Of a stretch of DNA of 64,000 nt, positions 16,165 through 25,443 are shown one piece after another. The notes under the pieces are model-generated. The model did no database searches and was not told the origin of the DNA. It saw nothing but the letters and a program-made list of their open reading frames with translations. The stretch comes from Mycolicibacterium peregrinum. Its GTDB lineage: Bacteria; Actinomycetota; Actinomycetes; Mycobacteriales; Mycobacteriaceae. A program made the translations under genes and the position numbers. Positions within the stretch are counted from its first letter, which is position 1. The number at the start of each line of letters is the position of its first letter. The stretch is from positions 1-64,000 of the forward strand of contig NZ_LZSY01000190.1 of assembly GCF_001665625.1 (NCBI RefSeq), in the 5' to 3' direction.

Positions 16165-17369
16165 CGCAGTACTCGCACCGGGACGTGGGCCCATCCCGCG
16201 ACGTTCTGCATACTCACTCGCTCGCAGCGGTCCCACGCCACCTCGTAGCGGGGCATGAAGTCCAGGAGCTTGTCCAGGGCGATGCTGCATTCCAATCTGG
16301 CCAGTGCAGCACCGAGGCAGCTGTGGATCCCGTATCCGAATCCGAGGTTCTGAGCCTCGGTCCGGTCTCGGTCGATGTCGAACACGTCGGGATCCGTCCA
16401 GGCATCGGGGTCACGGTTGGCCGAACCGCCGACCAGGAACACCGGCTTGCCCGCCGGAATCGTCACACCGTGCAGCTGGATCTCACGTTGCGAACGCCGA
16501 ACGTTGTACTGAGCAGGAGCCTCGTACCGCAGCAGTTCTTCGATCGCGGCCGGTATCTTGCCGCGGTCCTCACGCAGACGCTGCCACTGTTCGGGGTGGC
16601 GGGCGAACATCACGGTGGCCGCACCGACCAGCTTGGTCACCGTCTCGGCCCCGGCACCGCCGAGAAGTGTGGCGAATCCTGCGATTTCGGAATTGCGCAG
16701 GCGGGTCAGCTCGCCGTCCTCGCGTTCGATCTCGGCCGAGATCAGCCGGCTGATCATGTCGTCGCACGGCTCGGCCTGGCGCTGTTTGATCAGGTCGTAG
16801 TACAACAGCCATGACTGCGCCATCGCTTCGATCCCGGATTCCGACATCTCGATCTGGCCCGGCTCCCGGTGCAGCGAGGCATCGATCCACAGCCGTACCT
16901 GCTGGCGTGATTCCGGCGGGACCCCGAGCATGGTGGTGATGACCTCGACCGGGAAGTACGCCGAGAAGTCGGACACCACATCGAATTCCGCCGGATCGAC
17001 GGCCGCGAGGTAGCGATCGATCTGCTGGGACACCATGTCCTGCAACGCGGTGATCGCCCTCGGGGTGAAGACCTTGTTCACCAGGCTGCGCATGTGCCGG
17101 TGCTCGGGCGGATCCAGCGAGATGATCATCTTCGCCGGTGCCTTCTGCCCTGTCCGGACCATGGCGAGGTCGACGCCGTATGCCGACGAGTACGTCTCGA
17201 AGTCCTTGAATGCGGCCGCCACGTCGACGTGTCGGGTCAGCGCGTAGAAGTCGTATTCGGCGCTGTAGTAGACCGGGGCTTCGGACCGCATGCGCCGATA
17301 CGTCTCGTACGGACCGTTGAAGAAATCCGCCGAAAACGGGTCGAACACCACCTGCGCCGTCGTCAACAT
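16161..17369 (-). CDS. cytochrome P450
   Basis: A 402-residue soluble bacterial P450. The I-helix GGAGAET is at 237-243, the K-helix E278-x-x-R281, and the haem loop FGYGIHSCLGAA with Cys351 as thiolate ligand. I chose ATG 17369 because the 27 codons upstream in the open frame are not P450-like and cross an operator-like dyad. No ferredoxin or ferredoxin reductase gene is nearby, so redox partners come from elsewhere. An ACTGTAA-TAG-TTACAGT dyad 52 nt upstream suggests control by a TetR- or GntR-type factor not encoded alongside. Substrate unknown; many mycobacterial P450s of this size act on sterols or fatty acids. Confidence 0.9.
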   Translation of the reverse strand: MLTTAQVVFDPFSADFFNGPYETYRRMRSEAPVYYSAEYDFYALTRHVDVAAAFKDFETYSSAYGVDLAMVRTGQKAPAKMIISLDPPEHRHMRSLVNKVFTPRAITALQDMVSQQIDRYLAAVDPAEFDVVSDFSAYFPVEVITTMLGVPPESRQQVRLWIDASLHREPGQIEMSESGIEAMAQSWLLYYDLIKQRQAEPCDDMISRLISAEIEREDGELTRLRNSEIAGFATLLGGAGAETVTKLVGAATVMFARHPEQWQRLREDRGKIPAAIEELLRYEAPAQYNVRRSQREIQLHGVTIPAGKPVFLVGGSANRDPDAWTDPDVFDIDRDRTEAQNLGFGYGIHSCLGAALARLECSIALDKLLDFMPRYEVAWDRCERVSMQNVAGWAHVPVRVLR

Positions 17370-17420
17370 GGCCTCCCGCCGGAACACCCAACCCGCCCCG
17401 ACATCATTGCGGGACGCCCA

Positions 17421-17437
17421 ACTGTAATAGTTACAGT
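17421..17437. promoter_or_regulatory. operator-like dyad upstream of the P450 gene
   Basis: Arms ACTGTAA and TTACAGT, 7 bp each, with a TAG centre. It lies 52-68 nt before the P450 start codon, in the likely promoter. Such AT-rich symmetrical sites stand out in this GC-rich DNA and are typical of TetR-family operators. Confidence 0.6.
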
Positions 17438-17534
17438 AGGTCTTGTTCAAGTATCCGATCGGCTAGTACCTCGGTTAGCGCGGGTGGCACCCCACTTCGC
17501 CTGGTCAGCACCGGCCTTCGAGTTACCGCTGGAG

Positions 17535-18917
17535 TCACCTGGTCGGCGGTACCAGCGCGGTGAACTCGGCGCTCTGCGGCAGTAGCTGCACAAGGGTTGA
17601 TCCGACCGCCCACATGGCAGGCGGATCGGCGATCTGCCATAGCGTCTCGCAGGTATTGGTGTCGACTGCCGTCAATGCCCCGTCACGTTCGAATCGACCG
17701 ATCACCACCGTGCCGTCGGAGCCGACGAAGTCCATCGCACCCAGCGGTACCCCGGAACACGCCGAGACCTGGTCGCCAGTCGTCAGGTCGAACTTCTTCC
17801 ACACCACGTCACGTCCGTGGACACCGAGATCGTGGTTGATGAAGAGGTGTTCGCCGAGGAATCGGTCCGCTACGGCGTTCTCGGTCCTGACCACCGACAT
17901 CGGAGTGCCGTGATTGTCGAGCACCAGCTGCGCATCGTCGAGGTTGATCGCCAACACCGGCAGCTCACCTTCGCCGGTGGGCACAGCCGATGCCCCCTTC
18001 GGTGGGCGATACTCGCCGACCTTGGTGCCCTTCTCGTCGTAGAACCCGAACACCTGGGAACCACGGCCGCGCCGCTCATCCACCATGAAGCCGCCGATGA
18101 CGGGTTCGACTTGCCGGTCGACGTTTTCGGCCAGCACCGCCCCGTCGACGACAGAGAACACGGTCTCCGGACCGTCGGCATTCATGGTCGCCGCTACCGT
18201 TGCCGGTGGGTCGCCCGGGAATCGGCTTCGGTCGAACGTCGACAGCAGGTCACCGTCGCCCGCCACCGACCACGTCAGCTGTCCCTGGTCGCCGATACCG
18301 TGCGCTCCGACACCGGTTTCCAACGCGACCGCATAGTTGCCGACCTGCTTCACTTCAAGAGCTCGCGCGCCTTCCTGTTGTGGACGAAGTCCGGTCGGAA
18401 CGTGCGCGATGATTGCACCTGCGTCACTGTCGACGACCCACACATCGTCGCGATCATCGCTCAACAGATCGTTGACACACACCAGCCGTCGCGGGCCGTT
18501 GAGAAAGCAGTCGGCGGATCGGGCATCGGGAATGTCCACCGGAGGAAAGAGCGCCGTACCGTTCGAGACATCGATGCCTAGCACCGCGGTCTTCCTCAGT
18601 CCCTTTGTGCGGACAAGATACTCGACAGTGAAATAGGCGCGGTTGCCGTCGTTGCCGATGAATTCCGGGTTGATCCTGACCGGTTCGGAAAGGATCTTGT
18701 TGAGATCCACCCGCCACCCTGGCACCGGCTCCGATTGCAGCGACGGCAACAACACCTGACCTGGTACGCCGACCCGGCCGGGGTAACTGACCGGATCGAG
18801 TTCAACCGCGGACGGAAATGGGAGCCAACAGCCGCTGACGAGGCCTGCGATGCCGACGAGCGTCGCCGGCCACCACTTCCGACAGTGCCCACCGGATCCC
18901 GCCTCCGACCCACGCAT
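17535..18917 (-). CDS. lipoprotein with propeller-like repeats, function unknown
   Basis: A 460-residue protein. A hydrophobic segment ending in LVSGC near residue 30 is a lipobox, so export and lipid anchoring are likely. The mature region repeatedly shows strand pairs with Asp/Trp turns (DDVWVVDSDAGAIIAHVPTG, QLTWSVAGDGDLLSTF, DGALTAVDTNTCETLWQIAD), the look of a PQQ- or WD-like beta-propeller. Cys pairs may form disulphides. The frame ends 165 nt beyond the P450 start region. No partner or substrate is evident. Confidence 0.6.
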   Translation of the reverse strand: MRGSEAGSGGHCRKWWPATLVGIAGLVSGCWLPFPSAVELDPVSYPGRVGVPGQVLLPSLQSEPVPGWRVDLNKILSEPVRINPEFIGNDGNRAYFTVEYLVRTKGLRKTAVLGIDVSNGTALFPPVDIPDARSADCFLNGPRRLVCVNDLLSDDRDDVWVVDSDAGAIIAHVPTGLRPQQEGARALEVKQVGNYAVALETGVGAHGIGDQGQLTWSVAGDGDLLSTFDRSRFPGDPPATVAATMNADGPETVFSVVDGAVLAENVDRQVEPVIGGFMVDERRGRGSQVFGFYDEKGTKVGEYRPPKGASAVPTGEGELPVLAINLDDAQLVLDNHGTPMSVVRTENAVADRFLGEHLFINHDLGVHGRDVVWKKFDLTTGDQVSACSGVPLGAMDFVGSDGTVVIGRFERDGALTAVDTNTCETLWQIADPPAMWAVGSTLVQLLPQSAEFTALVPPTR

Positions 18918-19017
18918 GCGATACCCCCAAATCTCGTCTGCCTGGACATCGGTGACATTAGCAACGGTGCGACGCCGGCCCGGACATCAATTTGTGTTCA
19001 AGGGATAACGCACTCCG

Positions 19018-20754
19018 TCAGTGGGTGATCTGCCAGTCGGCGGCCTCGCGCTGCTGATTCCAGAACTCGTCAAAACGTCCGCGCGCAGCCAGCAGTTCGT
19101 CGATACTGCCGTCCTCGACGATCTTTCCGCCATCGAGGAACAGCACCCGGTCCGCATGCCGGATGCTGGCCAGGCGGTGCGCGACGATGACGCGGGTGCG
19201 CGACTTCTCATCAGCGGTCAGGGCATCGACCACGGCAGCCTCGTTCTCGGTGTCCAGCGCGCTGGTCGCCTCGTCCACCAGCAGCACCGGCGCCGGCTTG
19301 ACCAGGGCACGCGCGATGCTGACCCGCTGACGTTCGCCACCCGACAGTGCCGTCCCGGCTTCACCGACCTTGGCACCGTCACCGTCGGGCAGCCGCGCAG
19401 TCAGCTCGTCCACACGGGCCAGTCGCGCCGCGGTGGCGAGCTGCCCGGGATCGGCGTTCGGGTCGCCGACCAGAATGTTCTCCCGGATCGTGCCGTCGAA
19501 CAGATAGGGGTGCTGGAACACCACACTTGTTGCCGCCCTGCGGGTTTCAGCGTCCATCTGGGCCGTGTCGACACCGTCGATCAACACTCGCCCCGCGGTC
19601 GGCTGGTGCAGGCCCGCGATCAGCGAGAGGATCGTGCTCTTCCCCGAACCGGACGGGCCGACAATCGCGGTGGTACCACCGGGCTCCAAGGCGAAGCTGA
19701 CGTCCTGCAGCACCGGGGTGGTTCCGTAACCGAAACTCACGCCTTCGAATTCGATACGCGGCGCGGCGGTCGTGTCCAGCGTGGCGCTGCCGGTGGCCAT
19801 GACAGGAGCATCGAGGACGGCCCGGATCCGGCCGAGGGAAGCCCGGGTGGTTTCGATCGCCGGGGCCAGCTCCGACAGCGAGGTGAACGGCTCGAGGTAG
19901 CGCGCGGCGACGACGATCATCGCGATCGCCTCGGGCACGCCGAGAGCGCCGCGCAACGTCAGCACCGTGGCCATGCCGGCCAGGATCAGCAGTGCCAGTT
20001 GGCTGGCCAGGCTGAACAGCAACTGTCCGGGCACCTGCATGAGCAGCAGCCGCATGCTGGCGCCGTGCTGGGCAGCCAGGGCGTCGCCGACCATGCTGCG
20101 GGCCGGTTCCACCCGCCGGGCGGCGCGCAGCGCCTGCTGGGTGCGGGCAAACTCGATGATCCGTTCGGTGAATGCCCGGTTGGTCTCGTCGGCCACTGTG
20201 TCGGCCTTGCGGCTCAGCCGGCCCGAGGCCCAGAACGCACCGAGCAGGACGACGACACCGGCGAGCGCGGCCAACCCGAGTGGGACCGAAATGAACAGCA
20301 GCGCAATGCCGATGGCTGCGGGTAGCAGAATCGCCCCGATCAACGGCGTCAGGAGGTTGACCACCATGCCGACCAGTTCGGGTCCGGTCGCCGCGATGGC
20401 CTGACGGGCGTTGGCGGTGTTCGCCCCGTTGTCGCCCCCCAGCCAGTCCATCCGGATGCCGGGCAGCCGGTCGGCCACATCGTGTTGAGTGTTGTCGAGC
20501 AGGGCGAAGCCGAGATCGAATCCCAGCCGTGACGTTGCGGTGTCGATGATCCAGCCGATGACCGTGGCGGCGGTGAGCCAGCCCAGCCACGGCAGCGCGT
20601 CACGCGGCGCATCGCTGAACAACGCTGCCACAAGGGGGATCAGCAGCACGGTGCCGGCCGCGCGGATCACCACCGAAACGAGGGTCAGCGTGGCGTAGAC
20701 GCCGACCCGGCCGCGGCGATCCGCCGGGATGAGAGCGATCAGGGTGCGGATCAT
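19018..20754 (-). CDS. irtB: mycobactin/carboxymycobactin ABC importer, IrtB half
   Basis: A 578-residue half-transporter of the exporter-like fold. Six membrane helices occupy roughly 1-300, then the nucleotide-binding domain with Walker A GPSGSGKST, signature LSGGERQRVS and Walker B LLVDEATSALD. Its length (M. tuberculosis IrtB 579) and pairing with a SIP-domain ABC protein directly upstream identify it. IrtA and IrtB form a heterodimer in the inner membrane that imports Fe-mycobactin. The start ATG overlaps the irtA stop (ATGA), so the subunits are made in coupled amounts. Confidence 0.92.
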   Translation of the reverse strand: MIRTLIALIPADRRGRVGVYATLTLVSVVIRAAGTVLLIPLVAALFSDAPRDALPWLGWLTAATVIGWIIDTATSRLGFDLGFALLDNTQHDVADRLPGIRMDWLGGDNGANTANARQAIAATGPELVGMVVNLLTPLIGAILLPAAIGIALLFISVPLGLAALAGVVVLLGAFWASGRLSRKADTVADETNRAFTERIIEFARTQQALRAARRVEPARSMVGDALAAQHGASMRLLLMQVPGQLLFSLASQLALLILAGMATVLTLRGALGVPEAIAMIVVAARYLEPFTSLSELAPAIETTRASLGRIRAVLDAPVMATGSATLDTTAAPRIEFEGVSFGYGTTPVLQDVSFALEPGGTTAIVGPSGSGKSTILSLIAGLHQPTAGRVLIDGVDTAQMDAETRRAATSVVFQHPYLFDGTIRENILVGDPNADPGQLATAARLARVDELTARLPDGDGAKVGEAGTALSGGERQRVSIARALVKPAPVLLVDEATSALDTENEAAVVDALTADEKSRTRVIVAHRLASIRHADRVLFLDGGKIVEDGSIDELLAARGRFDEFWNQQREAADWQITH

Positions 20755-23348
20755 CGTGCAGCCTCTCCTGCGGTGACGGCCTCGCCGGGATGCAGTGACT
20801 GACCGGTCTGCCAGAGCTGGTGGTAACGCCCACCCGCGGCGAGCAGTTCTTCATGGGTGCCGGTTTCGGCGATACGGCCGCCGTCGAGTACCACGATCTG
20901 ATCGGCATGGGTGATGGTGTGCAACCGGTGCGCGATCACCAGCACGGTCCGGTCCTTGGTCAACCGATTGAGTGCCTGCTGCACAAGGTATTCCGATTCC
21001 GGATCGGCGAAGGCCGTCGCTTCGTCCAGGATCAGGACCGGGGTGTCGGCCAGGATGGCCCTGGCGATGGTGAGACGTTGCCGCTCACCGCCCGAGAGTG
21101 CCGACGACGCCCCGAGCACCGTCTGATATCCGTCGGGCAGGCGCAGGATCCGTTCGTGAATCTGGGCGTCGCGGGCGGCCTGCTCGATCCGGGTCTGGTC
21201 GGCGTCCGGGTCGGCCAGCGCGATGTTCTCGGCGACGGTACCCGCCACCAGCTGGGTCTCCTGAAGCACGAACCCGACCTGGCGGTACAGCTCGTCAGCC
21301 GGTAGGGACCGGATGTCCTTGCCGTCCAGCCGGATCGACCCCGTACCCACGTCATGGAACCGGGCCAGCAGCGCGGCCAGAGTGGACTTGCCCGAGCCAG
21401 AAGGACCGACGAGCGCGGTGACAGTGCCCGGACGCAAGGTCAGCGAGACATCCTGGATCACCGGAACGCTCGGCCGGTACCCGAAGGTCACGCCGTCGAA
21501 CACCACTGCGGCCGACGCACCCGGCTCGTCCGCGTGCTCGAGCAGCGCCAGGTCCGCCTCGTCGAGCGCGTTCTGGATGCGGCGGGCGGCCAGCATGCCG
21601 CCACGGATTCCACCCAGCCCGTAGCCCACACCGAGCAGCCGGACGCCGAATGTGGTGCCCAGCAACAGGAACGGCAGCAGATCGACGGGGTCCATCGAGC
21701 CACCGATGATCATCGGGGTGCCGACGGCGGCGATCAGCCACAGGAACGTACCGGGCCTGGTGACCAGGTCCATCAGCGACTTCTTGCCGGTGAACGGGCG
21801 CTGCCAGCCGACCAGGAAGCCGATGTACTCGTCGAGGCGGCGACGGAAACTCGACGATGCCGCACCGCCGAACACCCGGACGACGGGCTGGCCCTCGAGG
21901 TAGGCGCCGGCCTCTCCACTCATCCGGTCGGCCCAGCGTTGCGCCTGGCCGATCTTGGCACCGGACTGGATGGTCATCACCGACATCAGCACCAGATAGG
22001 TGAGCACCGGGATGAACAGCACCAGTGCCAAGCGCCAGTCGACGGTGAACAGGTAGACCAGCACGGCCACCGGAGCAACCACCGCCGCAACGGCATCCGG
22101 GATCGCGTGGGTGACCAGGTAGTGCAGTGACAGGGTGTCGTCCTGCACCAGCTGTTTGATCGATCCCGAACCCCGGGCGGTGAACCAGCCGAGCGGCAAT
22201 CGGGCCATCTTGGTCAACAGCCGGGTCCGCAACTCACGTGCGAACTTCGCGTCGAGCCGGTGCAGCCACAAGGTCAGGCCGGCACCGAGCAGCGCGCCCA
22301 GACCCAACAGCCAGACCGCAGTCAAACCCAGTGTCCACAACCGGGATTCATCAGCGCCGGACAGCAGCAGCCGGGCCAACTCGACCAGCAGGACGAAGGG
22401 CGCCAGCTGGACCAGGGTGATGATCGCCTGCAACACACCGGACACGATCAGCGGGGTTTTCAGTGGGGCCAGCAGCCGTCCCGCACCCTGCGCGCGCCAG
22501 GTGCCGCGTGCGGGCGCAGCCGAGGCTGCGGCGGCAACAGGCTCGGCCACAACAGCTTCGGGGCCGGCGGTTTCGGACTCGGCCTCAGGGCCGGGCTCGG
22601 CTTCGGTGCGATCGGTACCCATGGCCCGGCCCTCGGTCCAGTAGGCCTGGGCGTGCAGTTCTGATTTGGGGAAGCCGAACTCATCCTTCAGCCGCGCACG
22701 CAGATGTTTGAGCGAGCCGGCCTCCGGTGTCACCCAGCAGTACCAGTCCGACCAGTCCCTGGCCTCGATCGCGGCGGCCAGTGAGGTCGTGTCGTGGCGC
22801 TTGACCCAGTGCACCTGCAGCCGTGGGTGCTCGGCGATCGGGATCAGCAGGTCGTTCTCGTCGTGCTGTTCGAGATAGGCCTCGATCGGGATGTCACGCG
22901 GCAGGGCGCCGATGATCCCGTTGATGGCGGGTATGGCCGCCGCGTCGCCGATCAACAGGTAGCCGGCGGGCAGGTCGTCCGGCACGGTGAACCCCGTGGA
23001 GCCCAGGGCCATCACCGGGATCGTGTCGCCCGGCTTGGCAGTGCGCGCCCACTTCGACGCCGGTCCCGACGGCTCGTGCAGCACCACGTCCACCGCGAAA
23101 TGCCCGGTGTCGGGATCCATTTCGGACATGGTGTAGCCGCGCTGGAATTCGGTCTTCGAGCCGTCGGGATCCGGAACCCAGAACCGCAGGTACGACGTCG
23201 GCTCGGCGATGGCGTCCTCGAACACCGTCGGCGACACCAGGCGCAGGCGCAGCATGTTCGGTGTCAGATAGGTCGTCTCGACCACGGTCGCCTGGTGATC
23301 ACGCGCGCCGAAGCCGCGCATCATCACTCCCTGAAATCCGCGTGCCAT
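20751..23348 (-). CDS. irtA: mycobactin importer IrtA with siderophore-interaction domain
   Basis: An 865-residue fusion. The N-terminal siderophore-interacting flavoreductase domain covers about 1-245, with the FAD-binding RGYTMSEMD and a GDAAAIPAI loop. An acidic Ala/Glu linker follows at about 248-285, then the membrane domain and a nucleotide-binding domain with GPSGSGKST, LSGGERQRLT and LILDEATAFAD. The SIP domain reduces Fe(III)-mycobactin in the cytosol so that iron is released after import (known for IrtAB). It begins within the TetR stop (TGATG), so regulator, irtA and irtB form one operon. Confidence 0.93.
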   Translation of the reverse strand: MARGFQGVMMRGFGARDHQATVVETTYLTPNMLRLRLVSPTVFEDAIAEPTSYLRFWVPDPDGSKTEFQRGYTMSEMDPDTGHFAVDVVLHEPSGPASKWARTAKPGDTIPVMALGSTGFTVPDDLPAGYLLIGDAAAIPAINGIIGALPRDIPIEAYLEQHDENDLLIPIAEHPRLQVHWVKRHDTTSLAAAIEARDWSDWYCWVTPEAGSLKHLRARLKDEFGFPKSELHAQAYWTEGRAMGTDRTEAEPGPEAESETAGPEAVVAEPVAAAASAAPARGTWRAQGAGRLLAPLKTPLIVSGVLQAIITLVQLAPFVLLVELARLLLSGADESRLWTLGLTAVWLLGLGALLGAGLTLWLHRLDAKFARELRTRLLTKMARLPLGWFTARGSGSIKQLVQDDTLSLHYLVTHAIPDAVAAVVAPVAVLVYLFTVDWRLALVLFIPVLTYLVLMSVMTIQSGAKIGQAQRWADRMSGEAGAYLEGQPVVRVFGGAASSSFRRRLDEYIGFLVGWQRPFTGKKSLMDLVTRPGTFLWLIAAVGTPMIIGGSMDPVDLLPFLLLGTTFGVRLLGVGYGLGGIRGGMLAARRIQNALDEADLALLEHADEPGASAAVVFDGVTFGYRPSVPVIQDVSLTLRPGTVTALVGPSGSGKSTLAALLARFHDVGTGSIRLDGKDIRSLPADELYRQVGFVLQETQLVAGTVAENIALADPDADQTRIEQAARDAQIHERILRLPDGYQTVLGASSALSGGERQRLTIARAILADTPVLILDEATAFADPESEYLVQQALNRLTKDRTVLVIAHRLHTITHADQIVVLDGGRIAETGTHEELLAAGGRYHQLWQTGQSLHPGEAVTAGEAAR

Positions 23349-24058
23349 CAGCGGTCCTCTCCCTGGGCGGTCAGATCCGCCACGATGTCGGTCATCGGCC
23401 TGCCGGGGGCCACGGACGTCAGCAGTCCCCGGATCAGCGCGTTCATCAGAAGTTCCAGATACTGCGGGCCACTGAGTTGCATACCCGCCGTGTGCACCGG
23501 CCCGAGCGCCGCGTCACCGGCCAGTCGTTGGGCGGCGGCATCGCGTTCCACGACGAACTCGTCGCCGCCGCTGGCCTCGGCCTTGAGTTCGTGCTGGGCC
23601 GCGAGCCCGATCGCGAGCACGGCCACCGAACTGCTGAGCAGCGCTGCCCCCTCGGCTGTGTAGCCGCGCCTACCCAGTGCGGCGATCTCGTCCGTCAGCA
23701 GCTGGGCGCCGGCTTCCCCGCGCGGGAACAGCACCTGCATGTAGGTGGCCAAGCCCGGATTGTCCAGGGTGAACCGGTGCAGGCTGACCCCGAACGCCAG
23801 CAGATGGTCTTCGACGGACCGGGCCGGATCGTCGACGAACTCCAGCTCGGCGAGCAGGCTCTCCCCGACCAGGCGCTCGAGCTCCCAGCGGCCGCTGATG
23901 TGGCGGTACAGCGCGGTCGCGGAGACCCCGAGTCGGGCGGCGACGGCATTGATGCTCAGGTTGCGCATGCCGAGCTCGCGACCGGCGGAGACGATGTCGG
24001 ACACCGCGATCAGCGGCGGGCGCCCACCCACGCGCGCGGGGACACCGGTTCCGGCCAC
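23348..24058 (-). CDS. TetR-family regulator, first gene of the irt operon
   Basis: A 236-residue regulator. The helix-turn-helix is RNLSINAVAARLGVSATALYRHISG, with a TetR_C-type ligand domain after it. I prefer GTG 24058 because GGAGG at 24065-24069 is correctly spaced for it; GTG 24070 is also in frame but would place that site inside the gene. It is co-transcribed with irtA and irtB, an arrangement I do not recall from M. tuberculosis. A dyad ACTAAGG-GTCA-CCTTAGT lies about 30 nt upstream and is the likely operator. It may add a second signal to iron control of uptake. Confidence 0.85.
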   Translation of the reverse strand: MAGTGVPARVGGRPPLIAVSDIVSAGRELGMRNLSINAVAARLGVSATALYRHISGRWELERLVGESLLAELEFVDDPARSVEDHLLAFGVSLHRFTLDNPGLATYMQVLFPRGEAGAQLLTDEIAALGRRGYTAEGAALLSSSVAVLAIGLAAQHELKAEASGGDEFVVERDAAAQRLAGDAALGPVHTAGMQLSGPQYLELLMNALIRGLLTSVAPGRPMTDIVADLTAQGEDR

Positions 24059-24089
24059 GACTACCTCCACAGGAAAGTTACCCCCACAA

Positions 24090-24107
24090 ACTAAGGGTCA
24101 CCTTAGT
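24090..24107. promoter_or_regulatory. dyad upstream of the TetR-irtAB operon
   Basis: Arms ACTAAGG and CCTTAGT with a 4-bp centre, in the promoter of the minus-strand operon. The half-site spacing does not match the 19-bp IdeR box (two TTAGG-type halves further apart), so this is more likely the operator of the operon's own TetR. Confidence 0.55.
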
Positions 24108-24127
24108 GCGCGTCAACCCCGCCCTTG

Positions 24128-24153
24128 CATAACAGAGCGATTGCTCTGTTATG
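24128..24153. promoter_or_regulatory. TetR operator overlapping a -10 element
   Basis: A perfect inverted repeat with 11-bp arms (CATAACAGAGC and its complement) around GATT. It ends inside the TATGGT hexamer (24150-24155) that precedes the TetR gene at 24162, so binding would block RNA polymerase directly. Confidence 0.8.
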
Positions 24154-24161
24154 GTGTCCGA

Positions 24162-24791
24162 GTGCCCCGCCCTCGCGTCTACGACCCGGATTCGGTGCTC
24201 GACGCCGCCGAAGCCCTGGCCGTGCACTCGGGACCGGCGTCGGTGACCATCCGCGCGATCAGCGAGGCCGTCGGCGTTTCCAACGGCGCGCTGTATCACT
24301 CGTTCGGATCCCGGGCCGGACTGCTCGGCCAGGTCTGGCTCCGGGCCGGGCGTCGATTCCTGGCCCTGCAGCGTGAGCTGGTCACCGCAGCGCACCGCGG
24401 CGCCGGCGCGATCGCCGCGGCCGCCTACGCTCCGGTGATATTCGCCGAACGCCACCGGGCCTCCGCGCGACTGCTGCTGCAGGTCGGTCGCGACCAGGTG
24501 CTCGGCCATGATCTCCCCGCCGAGCTGGTCGAACAGATACGCGAGCTCGAAAAACAGTTGGTGGACTTGATGATCGAACTCTCGATGGCCACGTGGGACC
24601 GGCGCGACCGGGCCGCGGTGGACACCGTGACGACCTGCATCGTCGACCTACCGACCGCGATCCTGTTGCACCGCAACCGACTCGACGACCAGACTTCCCG
24701 CCACCACCTCAGTGCCGCCGTGGCGGCCGTGCTGGCGGTAGGACCCGCCCCGAACCCCAGAAGGAAGGAATCCCATGGCCACAAATCTTGA
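24162..24791 (+). CDS. TetR/AcrR family transcriptional regulator
   Basis: A 209-residue regulator beginning VPRPRVYDPDSVLDAAEALAV. The helix-turn-helix region reads VTIRAISEAVGVSNGALYHSFGSRAGLL. GTG 24162 has TATGGT at 24150-24155, six bases upstream, and no ribosome site, suggesting leaderless mRNA. A perfect 26-bp inverted repeat overlaps that -10, so it is autoregulated. It overlaps the enoyl-CoA hydratase by 17 nt, so it probably controls this two-gene unit and responds to an acyl-CoA or acid (inference). Confidence 0.9.
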   Translation: MPRPRVYDPDSVLDAAEALAVHSGPASVTIRAISEAVGVSNGALYHSFGSRAGLLGQVWLRAGRRFLALQRELVTAAHRGAGAIAAAAYAPVIFAERHRASARLLLQVGRDQVLGHDLPAELVEQIRELEKQLVDLMIELSMATWDRRDRAAVDTVTTCIVDLPTAILLHRNRLDDQTSRHHLSAAVAAVLAVGPAPNPRRKESHGHKS

Positions 24792-25443
24792 TTACGACGG
24801 CGAGATCGCCATCCTCGACCTCGGCGACGACGAGAACCGGTTTTCCCCAGAATTTCTCGACGAAGTCGATGCGCAACTCGACGCGGTCCTCGCCAGGGGC
24901 GCACACGGCCTGGTGACGACCGCGGACAGCAAGTTCTATTCCAACGGTCTCGATCTGGATTGGCTTGGCGCCCACAGTGATCAGGGCGATTGGTATGTCG
25001 GCCGGGTACAGGGCCTGTTGGCCCGCATGCTGACCCTGCCCATCCCGACGGTCGCGGCTGTGGTCGGACACGCCTTCGGGGCGGGCGCGATGCTCGCCAT
25101 CGCCCACGACTTCCGCGTGATGCGCGACGACCGCGGTTTCTTCTGCTTTCCCGAGGTGGACATCCGGATTCCGTTCACACCGGGTATGGCCGCACTGATC
25201 CAGGCCAAGCTGAGCCCGCAGGCCGCGGTCGCGTCGATGACCACGGGCCGGCGGTTCGGCGGCGTCGATGCCAAGGCGTACGGCCTGGTCGACGCCACGG
25301 CCACCGAGGGATCGGTGACCATCACGGCCACCGAACTGCTGCGGCCGTTGGGCGCCAAGGACTCTGGCACCCTGGGTGCGATCAAGCAGGGCATGTTCGG
25401 CCCGGCGGTCCAGGCCCTGACCCGGGCCGGGCAGGCCGGCTAG
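24775..25443 (+). CDS. enoyl-CoA hydratase/isomerase family protein
   Basis: A 222-residue crotonase-fold protein, short for the family. The oxyanion-hole segments are present: KFYSNGLDLDW and VVGHAFGAGAMLAIAHDFRVM. This form, with YSNGLDLDW and without the classic hydratase Glu pair, resembles delta3,delta2-enoyl-CoA isomerases of the ECI type, with the acid in FPEVDIRIPF as candidate base. ATG 24775 follows AGAAGGAAGG and lies inside the TetR gene, indicating coupling. It would help degrade unsaturated fatty acyl-CoA or feed the neighbouring lipid operon. Confidence 0.8.
   Translation: MATNLDYDGEIAILDLGDDENRFSPEFLDEVDAQLDAVLARGAHGLVTTADSKFYSNGLDLDWLGAHSDQGDWYVGRVQGLLARMLTLPIPTVAAVVGHAFGAGAMLAIAHDFRVMRDDRGFFCFPEVDIRIPFTPGMAALIQAKLSPQAAVASMTTGRRFGGVDAKAYGLVDATATEGSVTITATELLRPLGAKDSGTLGAIKQGMFGPAVQALTRAGQAG

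Noticed and set aside
24090..24107. IdeR iron box upstream of the irt operon
   Set aside because: The two half-sites are too close together compared with the 19-bp IdeR consensus; kept only as an operator-like dyad.
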